Source of the DNA: Massariosphaeria phaeospora
Taxonomy: Eukaryota > Ascomycota > Dothideomycetes > Pleosporales
Assembly (NCBI GenBank): GCA_011032825.1
Contig: JAADJZ010000008.1
Coordinates: forward strand, 992,001-1,056,000
Reading direction: 5' to 3'
DNA: 64,000 bases
Under the pieces are notes generated by a model, which had not been told where the DNA came from, made no database searches, and saw only the letters and a list, made by a program, of their open reading frames with translations. Below, one piece after another: positions 1 to 11,149 of this stretch. Each line of letters opens with the position of its first letter. Position 1 is the first letter of the stretch. The translations under genes and the position numbers were made by a program.

Positions 1-532
1 TTACACAGCGAGAAACATTGGAGCAAAGTATTTCTCCCGAGATTTGAAAGACGCACAGAGAGGGGATGTTGTGGGGAGGAGAGCATTTTACTGGCATCCT
101 GTCGACTGGTCTACATACAGTACGCGCGTGGTTGTTCCAAAGTAGACGATAGCTAGCTACATCGTAAGACTCGGAAGATATGCGTAGATAGCGTGTGAGA
201 GGAAGTGCTTAAGAACGGGTAAGCATACATCCTTGTCGATTGCGCAAGTTTACGTGCACACAGATCTGATGAAAGCCCTGTTCTAAAACCAATGCTGAAT
301 TTTCGAAGAGAGTAGTTTTACAAAATCAAGATCCGTATGATCATGGTCTGTCTCAGTTTACCGATCGAGACATGGACCAGCTTGTGATGCTACCTGATCG
401 ACTCTTGCGGCTTTCAGACTTTCGCATGTACCCCGACCTCAACCTCTATAGTATCATGTTGTTATGGAACATTAACGATCCATATGTTTACTTGCACGGC
501 TCATGTTACAGTGTTACATCTACATCAGTATC
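1..532. other. Gene-free left edge
   Basis: I see no supported gene. The stretch follows the 3' end of the WSC gene and probably holds its 3' untranslated region. Confidence 0.5.
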
Positions 533-2953
533 TCACAGAAACAGGGGTATACACGCACCTTGCAATGCCCGGCCAGTCGATCCTGACCATTCATCTACCA
601 GCCAGTGCCAGTTCCGGCGAACCTGATGGGCTCCCGAACCAGAAAGAAAGAGAACATGGTTAGACACACAGAACTTGACCACACAAACGCACTCAAGAAA
701 GAACATGACATACCTGCGGTGGCGGCGCGGGCAGCGCATACAGACTGAACCTGTCCGTCCCGCCACAAGCTTCCGAGGGGGTTGCCGGACACGGATATAT
801 ACAGCCTCCTGCGGTGGTCAAAGGGTCGCGGACATTGGTTACGCAATAGCAGGTGCGGTCCCGAGTGACGGCGAATTTGAAGTCGAACTCAGCGCACGTG
901 CCAGTGCACCATGCAGCGTTGTTATCTGCAGTGGTGAAGCCGTAGGAGAGGGTGACTTGGTCTGTGGCGACGCAGGCCAGATGGCGCCAGCCGTTGGGCA
1001 CGGGGTCCTGCGGTTGCGCGTAGGCAAAGGGTTTGTCGTTGGTGTAAATAGTTAGGCGGTCGTTGCCGCCGCAGGCTTCGCCGGGGGTGCCGGTGCATTC
1101 GGCGTCGCAGCCTGTGGTGCTCGTGCCGTTTTGTAGGAAAGATGCACACCAGCACTCGAAGCCCTTTTCGGTCTGGGGAGATAGTCAGTATACGGCTTTT
1201 TCTTTCAGCGAGGAAGTGTTAGAAAGCATACCCCAGCAAATGAATAACCAGCCTGGTCGCAAAACTGAATGCAGGTTGCGGCGTCGTTATCGGTAAGGAA
1301 GTTGTTGAAATCGGAGTCGCTGATTTGGACGCCATTGTCGACGTAAGGTCGGAGCGTACGCAAGTTCGGGTCGTCGGTGTAGCAGCCGAGATAGCGCCAT
1401 CCAGGGTAAGGATTGACAGCTGGTTCAGGAACAACAGGCGGAGGATCGATTGAATAAATATCAATCCTGCCCGTTCCACCGCAAGACTCCCCAAAGGCTT
1501 GACCTGGACATAGCTGGATGCACCCTGTGCTTTGCACTCCAGACGCTGAGATACTTTGCGCACAATAACAGGATCCATCTACAGTCCCCGCGTATATGGT
1601 AAGTGGATTCAATTTGCAGCGACTGATACAGGCATGGGCGTCCATCGCGGAACTCACGTAGGGATTGTTTCCGAGAGCCGGTTGTAAGGGATCGTTCGTG
1701 TAACACCCCTCGTGATGCCAGCCAACATCTGCAGGAGACGCGGGTTGTATTTTGGTGTAGACGGTGACGCGATTGACTGCACCACATGCTTCGCCTGGTG
1801 CGCCTGAGCATTCTGCGTTGCAGTTATCCGCTGGGACGCCGTCCTGGAGATTGTTTGCGCAATAGCATAGATCGAGTTGAGTCTAGATAGTCGGTTAGCC
1901 TTCAACTGGCAAATCGGGCAGCAATCGGAGATCGTACTCCAGCAAACAGAAAGTCCCTCTTATCGCAGTAATCGATGCACGTCGAAGCACTCAGATTCGC
2001 GGAAAGGATGTTCGTCGCTTCACTAGGCCAGGTGTACGGCCCGTTAGGATACCAACCCGGATAGTCACGGAACGTGCGGAGGTTTGGATCGTCGGTGTAG
2101 CAGTCGACGTAGTACCATCCGGGATGAGGATCTTTCGCTGGTAGGAGAGGATTGGTCGAATAGAGAGTGACTCTGTCCGTTCCACCGCAAACCTCCCCGC
2201 CGGCAGTACCTGAACAAGGTTGGTCGCAGCCCGTGCTCGGGACCACAGGCGGTGAGATCGTGTTTGCACAATAGCAGCTTTCGCCTGATGTCGCTGCAAA
2301 TGGGTAATTGCGAACAGCGCATCTTTCTATACAGAACGCAGCACCCATCGAGAAGGGGTCATTGTATTCCGGATACAGAGTGTTCTGTATAGGATCGTTC
2401 GAGTAGCATCCCCTATCGTACCAACCATACGTACTAGGAAGTGCTTTGTTCAATATGGTATAGACACTGATTCGGTAAGTCCCTCCGCACGCTTCTCCAG
2501 CTGCACCAGGGCACTCCGCATCGCAACTCCCTTCATCTGCTAGAACGCCGGGAGTCTGGATGCGGAAGGCACAGTAGCACTCGTTGCCACTTTCGACCTG
2601 GGGTTATAGTAAGCTACTGTTATGTGTGCATATAGATTCACCTGAAACCGTACTCCAGCAACCGGCCAACCTCCCTGGTCGCACAGTGCAATACAGTATG
2701 CCGCACTGTTTTGCCCCAAGTCATTGAGAAACTGACTAGACTCCACATTGTTGGTAGTGGGATTGTAATAATCACGGAGTGTGTGTCGGTCGGCGTCGTC
2801 AGAGTAGCATCCTACGTAGCCCCACCTCGGGTAAGGATTGATGGCTGGCTGAACAAGTTGACCTCGCAAGTCAAGCGATTTGGATCCTCGCTCGGCGGCC
2901 ACTACCGAGAGGAAAGCAGAAGAGGTAAGGACGTCCCTGAAGATCCGTCCCAT
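533..2953 (-). CDS. Secreted protein with six WSC domains
   Basis: Predicted 723-residue secreted or wall-associated carbohydrate-binding protein. Coding exons on the minus strand are 2953-2642, 2597-1938, 1882-1232, 1172-714 and 622-533; all four introns are phase 0. The ATG at 2953 opens a short signal peptide (FLSVVAAERG). Six Cys-rich WSC domains follow. Each has the GCY.DD or GC(Y/V) opening, a CYCA-like centre and a C.GT..E.CGGT.R..(V/L)Y end, and longer and shorter domains alternate. WSC domains bind glucans in fungal stress sensors and in secreted oxidases. No catalytic domain and no transmembrane helix is visible, so a secreted lectin-like role is inferred. Exons 2 and 3 (660 and 651 bp) have the same architecture. 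The last exon, after a 91-bp intron with a CTAAC branch site, is the least certain; it ends in a weakly hydrophobic tail. Confidence 0.8.
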
Positions 2954-3716
2954 TGCTAGAAAGTGAGCGACACCAGTTGGATTGAGAACTTACTAGCGAG
3001 TATAAAAATTGCTTGGCTATTGATTGTTGCGTAATACAAGATAAACGAAAACGATGGTATAGAAAGATGAAGGATATGGGTAACGAGAGGTGCTGTGAGT
3101 GTGGCAGAAGGTCCAAAAACAGACGCGACAGGGCAGAAGACTTATACCTACGTCAAGCAGCCTTACGGTATGTGCGCATCAAGGTATGCCTTGGCAAGCG
3201 TGGCCTCATTGGGTCTCATGTAGCACACTCCTTAGATTGTTGCATTAGGGGGAAGCGCTGTATACGCGGCATGCGCGCTATACGCGATTCGTACGTTGCA
3301 ACGGCCTAGAGGTGGATTTAACTAATCAGGAGAGGCATCCTGATCAGAAGGACACTTGCCTAGGAACCGGTAAATACTAGTTACCCGGGGAGTGGGTCAT
3401 GAAGATTTTCGGCAAGGGATGCTCAAATTCTTCCTTAGCTAGCGTATATAGTCTCTATCTTGGTTGATCTTCCTGCTCTGCAAAGTGTTTAGGAAACCCC
3501 TATGTCATTCGAGCCATCTTCTGATGACTCCAAATCGAGGTGCGAATAGTGTCGGAAGTCCACGGGCCCGAAGACCTGAGGAAAGGGGCAAACGGTTGGA
3601 ATGGCTTGGCATCGCCCTTTGAAGGGAGCCGAATGCTGATATTTGACGTAATCGACTCGGTTTATTTTTGCATGGTAGGTAGGTCGCATTCGTATTCCTA
3701 TACAGACATCGGTTGT
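2954..3716. other. Intergenic region
   Basis: Promoter side of the WSC gene and 3' side of the NmrA-like gene. I see no gene or RNA here. Confidence 0.5.
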
Positions 3717-4723
3717 CTACTTACCCAGCATTTCCTCAATGGTCTCTTCAAGCGCTTTTGGCGTCCGTCCCGCCTCTTTCAGAAGCTTCTCTAATGTGGG
3801 GTCTTTGATGTCGCATTCTCCATCCTTGAGCGCATCATACGTGCTACTCCACCACTCTACAGCCGGTTGCTCCATGCCCTTCTCCTTTACGTAAAACTCT
3901 TCATGCTCTTTTCTCGAGACAACCTTTAGCTTCACTTCGGCGCCCTTGACCTTGCTGACAATCTGGGCAATGTCCTTCAGCGACCAGGTCTTGTTCTGGG
4001 ACAGATAGAATGTTTTGCCCGCCCACTCGGCGCTCGGAGCAGCAACTACTTTGGCACTACCAAAAGCCATGTCGGCGATTGCAGTCCAGGAGATGGGGCC
4101 GTCGCCTCCTACGATGACTTCTTTACGGGTCTCTTCTTGCAGCCCAAAGTAGTATCCAAAGTACAACGGCCAAGACTCGTTGTACAGGCCCTCCCTGATG
4201 ATCGTATAGTCCACCTGCTCTTTCTCGGCCAACTCGTGGAGATAAGCTTCCGTTCGAACATGGGCGCGCATTACGGATGCCTTGGACGGATTCCCAAACG
4301 CAAGACTCGTGTAGTATATGTGCTTCACGCCAACCTTGATGGCGGCATCGATGGCGGCGCGATGATGAGCTTCTCTTCCCTTCCATAACGGCGCGTCATT
4401 GTAGTCCATAGAGATACGGGGCGTTGATACGAGGAACAGTTTGTCGCATCCTGCGAAGGCTTGTTCGAGAGCCTCGGGCTCATCGAAGTTGGTGTAGCGG
4501 ACGGTAATGCTCTGGGCGCGGAAGCCATCGAAGCGTTGCTCGGAGGGGTCGGAAGACGTCTAGACAGTCGAGGGCAGGTCAGCGATGCAGCACAGATATT
4601 GCAGTGCGACAAGGCGGGGCTTACGCAGACAACAAGCTCCTTTGGGTCGATCAACTTGTTCTCCAGCAGTGCATTCAGCACCGCGGAGCCCAGCTTTCCA
4701 GTTGCCGATGTGATTGCTAACAT
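3717..4723 (-). CDS. NmrA-like NAD(P)-binding oxidoreductase
   Basis: 313-residue atypical short-chain dehydrogenase of the NmrA/quinone-oxidoreductase-2 type. Exons are 4723-4625 and 4559-3717; the 65-bp intron 4560-4624 splits the Rossmann domain after ELVVC. The N-terminus reads TSATGKLGSAV, a variant of the dinucleotide-binding TGxxGxxG loop. The middle has VGVKHIYYTSLAF and the IIREGLYNESW segment typical of NmrA proteins that sense or use NAD(P)H. The canonical SDR Tyr-x3-Lys pair is not evident, as usual for the family. No signal peptide is seen, so it is probably cytosolic. The substrate cannot be told. Its neighbours give no pathway context. Confidence 0.85.
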
Positions 4724-5273
4724 GTTTGTCGAGGGCTGCTAATGTTGAGCAGTTCGTGCATTCGCAATATATGTGGTGTCGGGTTAAATCAACATAATGA
4801 CCTCATCCAAACCCACACGCCCACAGCCAGCGGTCACGGCTCGGCCACCTCCGTATCAACAATCCCGACTCTTGGACTCTCATCGCAGCTGTGAAAGGGT
4901 CGTGGGATTCGGAGATACTCTAGAGCACTGAATGGCTTCGTCTTGGTGCGTTGTTGGTAAGGCATGGTAGGCAGAGCGACTGCCGCCATAACGAAGGGCC
5001 ATTGCGATCACCAGGACCACTGTGATCTACAGATAGCAAAACAGATGCTTGCATACTCAGAGGCGGCAGAAGACGGAGGAAATCATGTTGCACAACAGCC
5101 ATCACAGCCGATGGGGTTTTCTGACATAGCAGCGCAAGGGCCACCAGCCATCGTCCAAGACCCTCCAGCACCCCTCCCGAAGTCATGCCACTAGGCTTGC
5201 CCTGATCTCGTCTGAAGCCACCACCTCCGCATCCCCGCATGATAACCAGAACCAGAACCAGGCCTCGCCCGCA
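4724..5273. other. Divergent intergenic region
   Basis: 550 bp between two genes transcribed away from each other, so it presumably holds both promoters. A short frame around 4964-5194 has no recognisable content. Confidence 0.45.
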
Positions 5274-6062
5274 ATGGCATCGTCTCTAAACCTCGAACAC
5301 GTCTCCAGGCTCTTCCAGACGCACCGAGCAGCCGCGCTCACAGCGCTGGGCGTCGCAATCGTGCTCCCCATTGCAGTCAACGACTACCAGACCTACCTCT
5401 CATACGGGCCCGGCGGCGTGCCCTACAACGTCGCCGGCTGGCTAGTGAGCAACCTGTTGACTCTGGCGTCTCGCGAGCAGCTCTCGACCGGCCCATACCA
5501 TGACAAGGAGCTCGCTTTCGCCAACGAGCCAGGCTTCTTCCCAGCAGACTTCCCGCCACAGCGCGCCTCACCAAGACCACCGCTAGGCCGGCATGCGGTG
5601 CCGCAGAGACAGCTCGAACAACTACCGAGCGAGGCAATACGGCAGCAGTTTGTTGACAAGTTCGAAGCACTAGGGGAGGCAGCGCAGCAAAGGGGGTTTG
5701 TCGAAATCAAGCAGAGTCTCTACGAGCGTCAACACTCGGCCCTGTTCGTCTCGACGAACCAGAAATGGCACTCGGTAGCCCAGCAGACACGCGGAGAGAT
5801 TGCGCACATACACGCAGGGCTCGACGGCAGCTTCCACGTTGTCCTGCACCCTGCAGACAGCAAGAAGCTGATCGAAACCGGTTGGGGGCAGCGCCACGGC
5901 TTCTCAGGCGTCACAGTAATGAAGAGAGTCGCAGGCTTTTCGCTCCCGGTTACGTATATGCTAGTCTATGCCCCGCGCGATGAAGCGGAACTGGACGTCG
6001 CCCAGGCCATTGTGAAAGCGTCCATTGGCTTCATGGCAGGCTCGCGCGCCGACTTGGAGTAG
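5274..6062 (+). CDS. Membrane-anchored luciferase-like (DUF5519) domain protein
   Basis: 262-residue single-exon gene starting at ATG 5274. A hydrophobic segment at about residues 19-36 (ALTALGVAIVLPIAV) suggests an N-terminal membrane anchor. The C-terminal third carries the pattern of the fungal luciferase/DUF5519 domain: GEIAHIH...GS.HV.L.PAD.K..IE.GWG.RH..SG, followed by LPVTYMLVYAPR. Family members are small hypothetical proteins that databases often misname; the fold shares its name with bacterial luciferase assemblies, but light emission is not implied. The biochemical activity is unknown. The linker at residues 85-125 is rich in Pro, Arg and Gln and looks disordered. Confidence 0.8.
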   Translation: MASSLNLEHVSRLFQTHRAAALTALGVAIVLPIAVNDYQTYLSYGPGGVPYNVAGWLVSNLLTLASREQLSTGPYHDKELAFANEPGFFPADFPPQRASPRPPLGRHAVPQRQLEQLPSEAIRQQFVDKFEALGEAAQQRGFVEIKQSLYERQHSALFVSTNQKWHSVAQQTRGEIAHIHAGLDGSFHVVLHPADSKKLIETGWGQRHGFSGVTVMKRVAGFSLPVTYMLVYAPRDEAELDVAQAIVKASIGFMAGSRADLE

Positions 6063-8011
6063 CTATTCTCGATTCCCACATCCCAGCCTCTTGGAGAGAT
6101 TGGTGAGAAGGTGTCACAAGATGATGCGATCACAAGGAATCAATACTGATTCCCCACGTACTGAACTATAGCAGTGACACCATCCGTATAACAGATGTGA
6201 ACGATGTTTCTTCTACAGCGCCTCTAAACTATAACTCCAACCACATACTATGTTCAGTAGGACGCGGAACTGGATAGCAACGCCTCGGATATCAAATCCC
6301 TCTGGCAGATTTCTTCGCCGATAAAGAAAACTTTAGGCGATTCTCTTGAAAGCCTAGGAGTTTTTAGCAACTAGCAGATAGTCTACTTCTATCTGTCTAA
6401 AGCCCTATCATATCTAGTATAGAGTAGGTTTTGCCTATGCTAAGGCGGTGAGGTCTTTATCTTCTGCGCCACTTCGTTGCCTTAATCGAAATAGCTCAAC
6501 TTCACTTCATTCTCTCTTGAGTGCCCATTTTCTTAGACATCTAATGCTATCGTACCTTTGGATCTCCATGACAAAGAGCCCTTTTTCTCACTCTATTTGT
6601 CTAACTTGCACGACATTGCTATTCTTTAAAGATGGGGTTGCAATGCTCTCAATCGTCTCGAGCACCTCGTGTCTTCCAGAGCATGAGCTCTTCGCACGAA
6701 ATGTTGAGCGAAACTTCCTAGAATTGGCTACATCAGCAGACAACTCTTCTAACCAAAATCTTCATCTTACCTTGACGACAGCAGCACTGCCGGTCCGTTA
6801 ATCCTAGCAATTCGATCCACGTGCCCTCTATACGGCCCATAATTCCCAAAACCACTGCCCGAATCTTCAGCGATACCCGATCTTCGAGCGCGGTAAAGTC
6901 CTGCTGGATCCGATATATAATTCCCCCCATGCCTCCTCGCGAAGAAATTATGTAAGTGATGGCCCAAGTACCAAGTCGATCAAATGGAGGTGATTGTTGG
7001 GTCCAGACGGCGAAACCGCTGCTGGATATATCACACGGCGGCCCTCGCTCTGCAAATGGGTGTTGAACCTCGCCGCAAAGATACTACACTCTATATCCTC
7101 GCCTCCATACCGATCGAGCCAACTGTCTGCATGGACGCGTCCGGTGGCGGTGATGGGCGGGTCGTCTCAGCTCGGTCGAACCAATACGAAGGCCAGCGAT
7201 CTTAGTTGTAGAATCAACGCCTTGGATGGTGGTTGAGAAGTCATTGTGCCTGACGATAATACAGTGATAGCAGAGGCATTGTGTAATAGAATAATGAAGG
7301 GTTTCCAAAACGGACGAGAAAATCGAGGGGTCTCGATGCATTATTCGCCGTAACGCCTTGAGCTAGGAGCTCGTACTGTGTGCGACTGTATTCTGCTACG
7401 CTTGATGCTGTCTTACCTAGGTCACCATGGTCAATTATTTCACCGATTTCTATATTCAAGTCAAGTTCGACATGGTTGCAAAACGTAGAAGGTTTTCTCA
7501 TCCGGTTCTCTGGATAACTACAGGTGTTCCTATTCGTGTTGCTTTGCTGGGTAACACACAAAATGCTTACTCGAGGAGTGTTTTGTTGACTCGCGGGGAT
7601 TGGTGTCAAACATCCTTGCTTTGTGTTGTTTGAGTTGCAGCAGGTGAGAGGAGAGATCGGAAAACGCTGTACGGGTATCAGGTAAAGTTGTAGGTATACC
7701 TTTACTTGATATTGTGTACTGCTTGAGGCTCTGCCTACGTCCGGTAGCCACTACTTCACTTGGCTTCCTGCGCCTTCTCCTTCTCCTTCTCCTTCTCCCT
7801 TCAGTCTGAAACGTACAAATCCTTTCACCTCCCACGAGCCACCACACATCACTATCCCACGTCACGCACCCCCACACCGCCGTTATCCTTAACCAAGCAT
7901 CTCATGTGTTCTGATCACTCACTCTCAACTCAACACTACACCAGACTACAAAAGCTGCTCTGATCCACCCGATTATCCGAGAATCGAGACATCTTACTTT
8001 CCTTTTCCAAA
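6063..8011. other. Long gene-free region with AT-rich patch
   Basis: About 1.9 kb without a supportable gene. Bases 6300-6450 are unusually AT- and TA-rich and could be a remnant of a mutated repeat. The minus strand of about 6290-6770 can be read for short stretches, but with many stops and no family I recognise. Confidence 0.4.
7773..7800 (+). repeat. CTTCTC hexamer microsatellite in promoter
   Basis: About four and a half tandem CTTCTC units lie 210 bp upstream of the ATG at 8012. Pyrimidine-rich tracts of this kind are common in fungal core promoters, so it may mark the promoter of the downstream gene. Confidence 0.5.
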
Positions 8012-9817
8012 ATGGGCGGCCATGCCTTCCACGACCTACACACCCCCCGCATCCCACCCGCCCTCTACCTCGCCGCCCGCGAGAAAACCACGGCCATCCT
8101 CCGCCTGCTCTTCGCGCGCGTCGTTGTCCCCACCGAACTCCCCGAGAAGCCCGACTACGGCGACATCGACTACCTCGTCTGCGAGCCCCTTCCGATTCTC
8201 ACTTCTAGCGCACCAAGCAGCGCCGCGTTCCCCTGGGCCGCCGCCGTGCGTACGTTGAAAGAAGTGCTCGACACGCCGCACGGAAACCGCGGATTCCACA
8301 ACCCCGACGTCATCTTCCTGGCCATGCGCCCGCCAGTGCTGGACCCAACATGCTGCTCGTCGGCTGCGCCTGCGCCGGACTTCTGGATCCAGGTCGATGT
8401 CAAAGTGTGCGAGGACCCGGAGCGGTTCGAGTGGCAGCGCTTGCAGCTGAATTATGCGAGTGGGGCGAAGATGCTGAGTTCGATGGGGAAGCCGCTGGGT
8501 CTGACGATGAATCCTGAGGGATTGTGGGTCCGGGTCGAGGACATGGAGGGGGGGAATTGGGCGGGGAGTATGGTATGGTTGAGCAAGGAGACGGGGGATG
8601 CGTTGAAGGTGTTTAGACTGGATGGGAGGTGGATGGCTGAGGGCGGGTTTAAGGGGAAGGAAGAGAGTGAGTTTGGGAACTTTTCTTGCTCGTCCTACTG
8701 ATGGGACACTGACTGACTGACACGTATAGTATACACCTACCTCACCAACTCCTGGCTCTTCAACCCCGCACACTTCGGCGCGCGCCTCCGCGACGAAAAA
8801 TTCGTTGAACACATCGCCGATCGCTCCGCGCCCTGGGTGAGCTTCATCAAAACCTGGATCCCAGAACACTACCCCAAGTCGCAGGATCACGAAAAAGTCC
8901 TATCCTCTGGGGACAGCGTACATGCCGATGGTCGAGAAAACGACACTCTGGAGGACTGGTACAAGACGACGCGCAGTGCAGTCCGAGAGAAGGTCTTCAC
9001 CATGTTCCCGCCCGTAGCGTCCACATACTACGAGAAGCGCCGCGCGCACCTGAAAGAGGTCGAGGAGCGGCGACTGCGCGAGTTGATCACGCGCGCTATA
9101 CCGAGTGGTCTCGAGGGATGGAGTGAGGAGTTCCCGCAGCCACATGTCATTTTCAAGGAGCCAGTGCCGCAGACTCCAGAGATTAAGCCACTGGCTCTAA
9201 AGATGGTCGCGCCGACTACGCCCACGTCGCCCAACTGCTCTTTAGAAACCGTGTTCGATACCCCGCAAACAAACGCGTCGTCGCCACCGTCATCTATAAC
9301 CTCTTCTCCAGGTTCCGTCGCGGACAAGGCCACCACCACCACCACCGCGTCTCCCTGGACCACACCTCTCTACCTTCTCGCCCTCCCACGCACCCCGCCC
9401 ATGCCCCTCCCCACGCACCCCCGCCCGCCCGAACCGAAAATGTCGCTCGACGCCAAACTCATCTGCCTCGCGCGCTGGACACTGTTCGACCCGATCACCG
9501 GCGAACCGTCGCTGCTGCGCGAGCCGCGCGAGAAGAAGTTCGAGATCGGCTGGAACTGGGCAGACAGCGGGGCGAGCGACGAGGTGCTGGTGAAGTGGAC
9601 GCGCGAGATGTGGTGGGTTGTTTGGACGAGGCAGTGGCGGACGAATTGGGTGGGCATGTGGAGGAAGAGGATCGAGAAGGAGGACAGGAAGGTGGAGAGG
9701 AAGAGGGAAGAAGAGAGAGTCAGAGTTCAGGGGGAACTTGCCAAGGAGGTGGAGGAGATCAAAAATGGTGGACGATGTGAGATGGAGGGCATCGAGGGAC
9801 TTGACGGTATGAAGTAG
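8012..9817 (+). CDS. Nucleotidyltransferase-like conserved fungal protein
   Basis: 580-residue protein encoded by exons 8012-8666 and 8730-9817; the 63-bp intron starts GTGAGT and ends CGTATAG. The ATG lies in a good context (CCAAAATGGGC). Residues 45-57 read EKPDYGDIDYLVC. The GDID motif after a helical N-terminus resembles the catalytic Asp-x-Asp of the polymerase-beta/PAP nucleotidyltransferase fold, and DFWIQVDVKVC at about residue 130 could supply a third acidic residue. The middle (about 330-400) is low-complexity Ser/Thr/Pro sequence. The last 60 residues are a highly charged Lys/Glu/Arg helix. I know similar hypothetical proteins in filamentous ascomycetes but no assigned function, so nucleotidyl transfer is an inference. 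Confidence 0.8.
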
Positions 9818-10085
9818 ATTGAGGACGGACGTATGGGTAGAGCGGAAGAAAATGTATTGTAAGGATGAGGGAACCGAATGGCATCGAGGAGATGCAACAG
9901 GGTTGGTCAGATGAAGATCATCGGAAAAGCGCCCGATTGAAGGACTCCATCTGCAGAGCCATATCTAACTCCACTTATCATAAAGGGGGCTAGTTGAGTA
10001 CTAGCGCCCTCAGAGGCCTCATCATCTATCGCCATTTCAGGTAGATAGCCTCATATTTCCAGCTCAAATTCTACACCACAGATCC

Positions 10086-10820
10086 TCATAGCATATTCTT
10101 CGCAAAAGCATACCCCGCAGCCCAGTGCCAGAGCCTTGCATCCACCTTCTTGCCCTCCTTCGAATACTGCTCCAGCCGCTCGAGCAGCTCGTCAATCGGG
10201 ACCACAACCCGCTCAATGAACTCGCCATCGTCCAGCGCCTGCTCGGGCTCCTCATCCCCCTCGCTGAGCTCCACCTCCACAGTCGCAAGCTGCATGTTCG
10301 TCGTGCTCATGCCCGGATCCGACACGATGGTCGGCGACACGTACTTCAGCCGGCCCTTGTAGCCCGTCTCCTCGTGCAGCTCGCGCAGACTCGCCTCGCT
10401 CGGCGTCTCCTTCTCGTCGATGAGGCCGGCGGGGAATTCGACGCAGACGGCGTCCACGGGCGGCCGGAACTGCAGGATGATGACGGTCGAGGCCGGCCGG
10501 CTCGGGTGCCGGATGATGGGGCAGATGGCCACGGCGTCGACGCCCGAGGTGCCGCGTGTCTTGCGCGATGCGGCTTCCCAGATACGCGACGCGCCCGTCT
10601 GGTCGCTCCACGTGAGCTTCTTGAACTCGATCCACTTGGCTTCGTTGGCGGGGAGGGCGTCGACGGCCGTGACTTTGGGGGCGTGGGGCATGTTGTAGGC
10701 GGGCGGGAGGCGTCGAGATGGGTGGCTGTGGAAGGGTCGGGCTTGACGGCTACTCCGGAGGCAGCAGCGCGAGGTTGTGAGTGTGTGTCGCGTGAGGTGA
10801 AGAGTTGGGGGTTTATACAT
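10086..10820 (-). CDS. Nudix hydrolase, ADP-ribose pyrophosphatase type
   Basis: 244-residue single-exon protein. The Nudix box is complete at residues 132-154: G, then E after five positions, and RELHEETGY with the metal-binding glutamates. This is the YSA1/NUDT5 class that hydrolyses ADP-ribose and other ADP-sugars to AMP plus sugar phosphate using Mg2+. The upstream FPAGLIDE and the later SDPGMSTTNMQL segment fit that class. Residues 1-43 are rich in Arg, Ser and Thr and lack acidic residues, like a mitochondrial presequence. An internal Met44 (MPHAPKV) could give a cytosolic form. That dual use is inferred. Confidence 0.9.
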   Translation of the reverse strand: MYKPPTLHLTRHTLTTSRCCLRSSRQARPFHSHPSRRLPPAYNMPHAPKVTAVDALPANEAKWIEFKKLTWSDQTGASRIWEAASRKTRGTSGVDAVAICPIIRHPSRPASTVIILQFRPPVDAVCVEFPAGLIDEKETPSEASLRELHEETGYKGRLKYVSPTIVSDPGMSTTNMQLATVEVELSEGDEEPEQALDDGEFIERVVVPIDELLERLEQYSKEGKKVDARLWHWAAGYAFAKNML

Positions 10821-11149
10821 GGACGAGCTGGTGTGTTTATCGAGGTAAAGTGGAGTGCGGGAGGAAGAAATGCCCCGCTTCGCGTCTTGAGGTCATTAAA
10901 CCGTTTTGGCAGATCTCGCGCTTTCACGTGCTTGGCTTCGGCCTGTCACTTCGCATGCGCAAGTTTCTTGGTGAGTTTTGCGGGTATCAAACATATGCAA
11001 GACCCATGGGCCTGGGGGTTCAATCAATTAATACATTATGTTACCAGATTAGGAAGAATAGAAGGGCTGGCCTATATACATACACCAAGCTAACCAGTAT
11101 CACTTGATAAATCGTATACAATCGTCAACGACCCACCGAGTCAAGCATC
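10821..11149. other. Intergenic region
   Basis: 329 bp upstream of the Nudix gene and downstream of the protease-like gene. Nothing recognisable. Confidence 0.5.

Noticed and set aside
6290..6930. Degenerate transposase or gene fragment on the minus strand
   Set aside because: Several short readable stretches exist, but with frequent stops and no motif that I can assign to a family.
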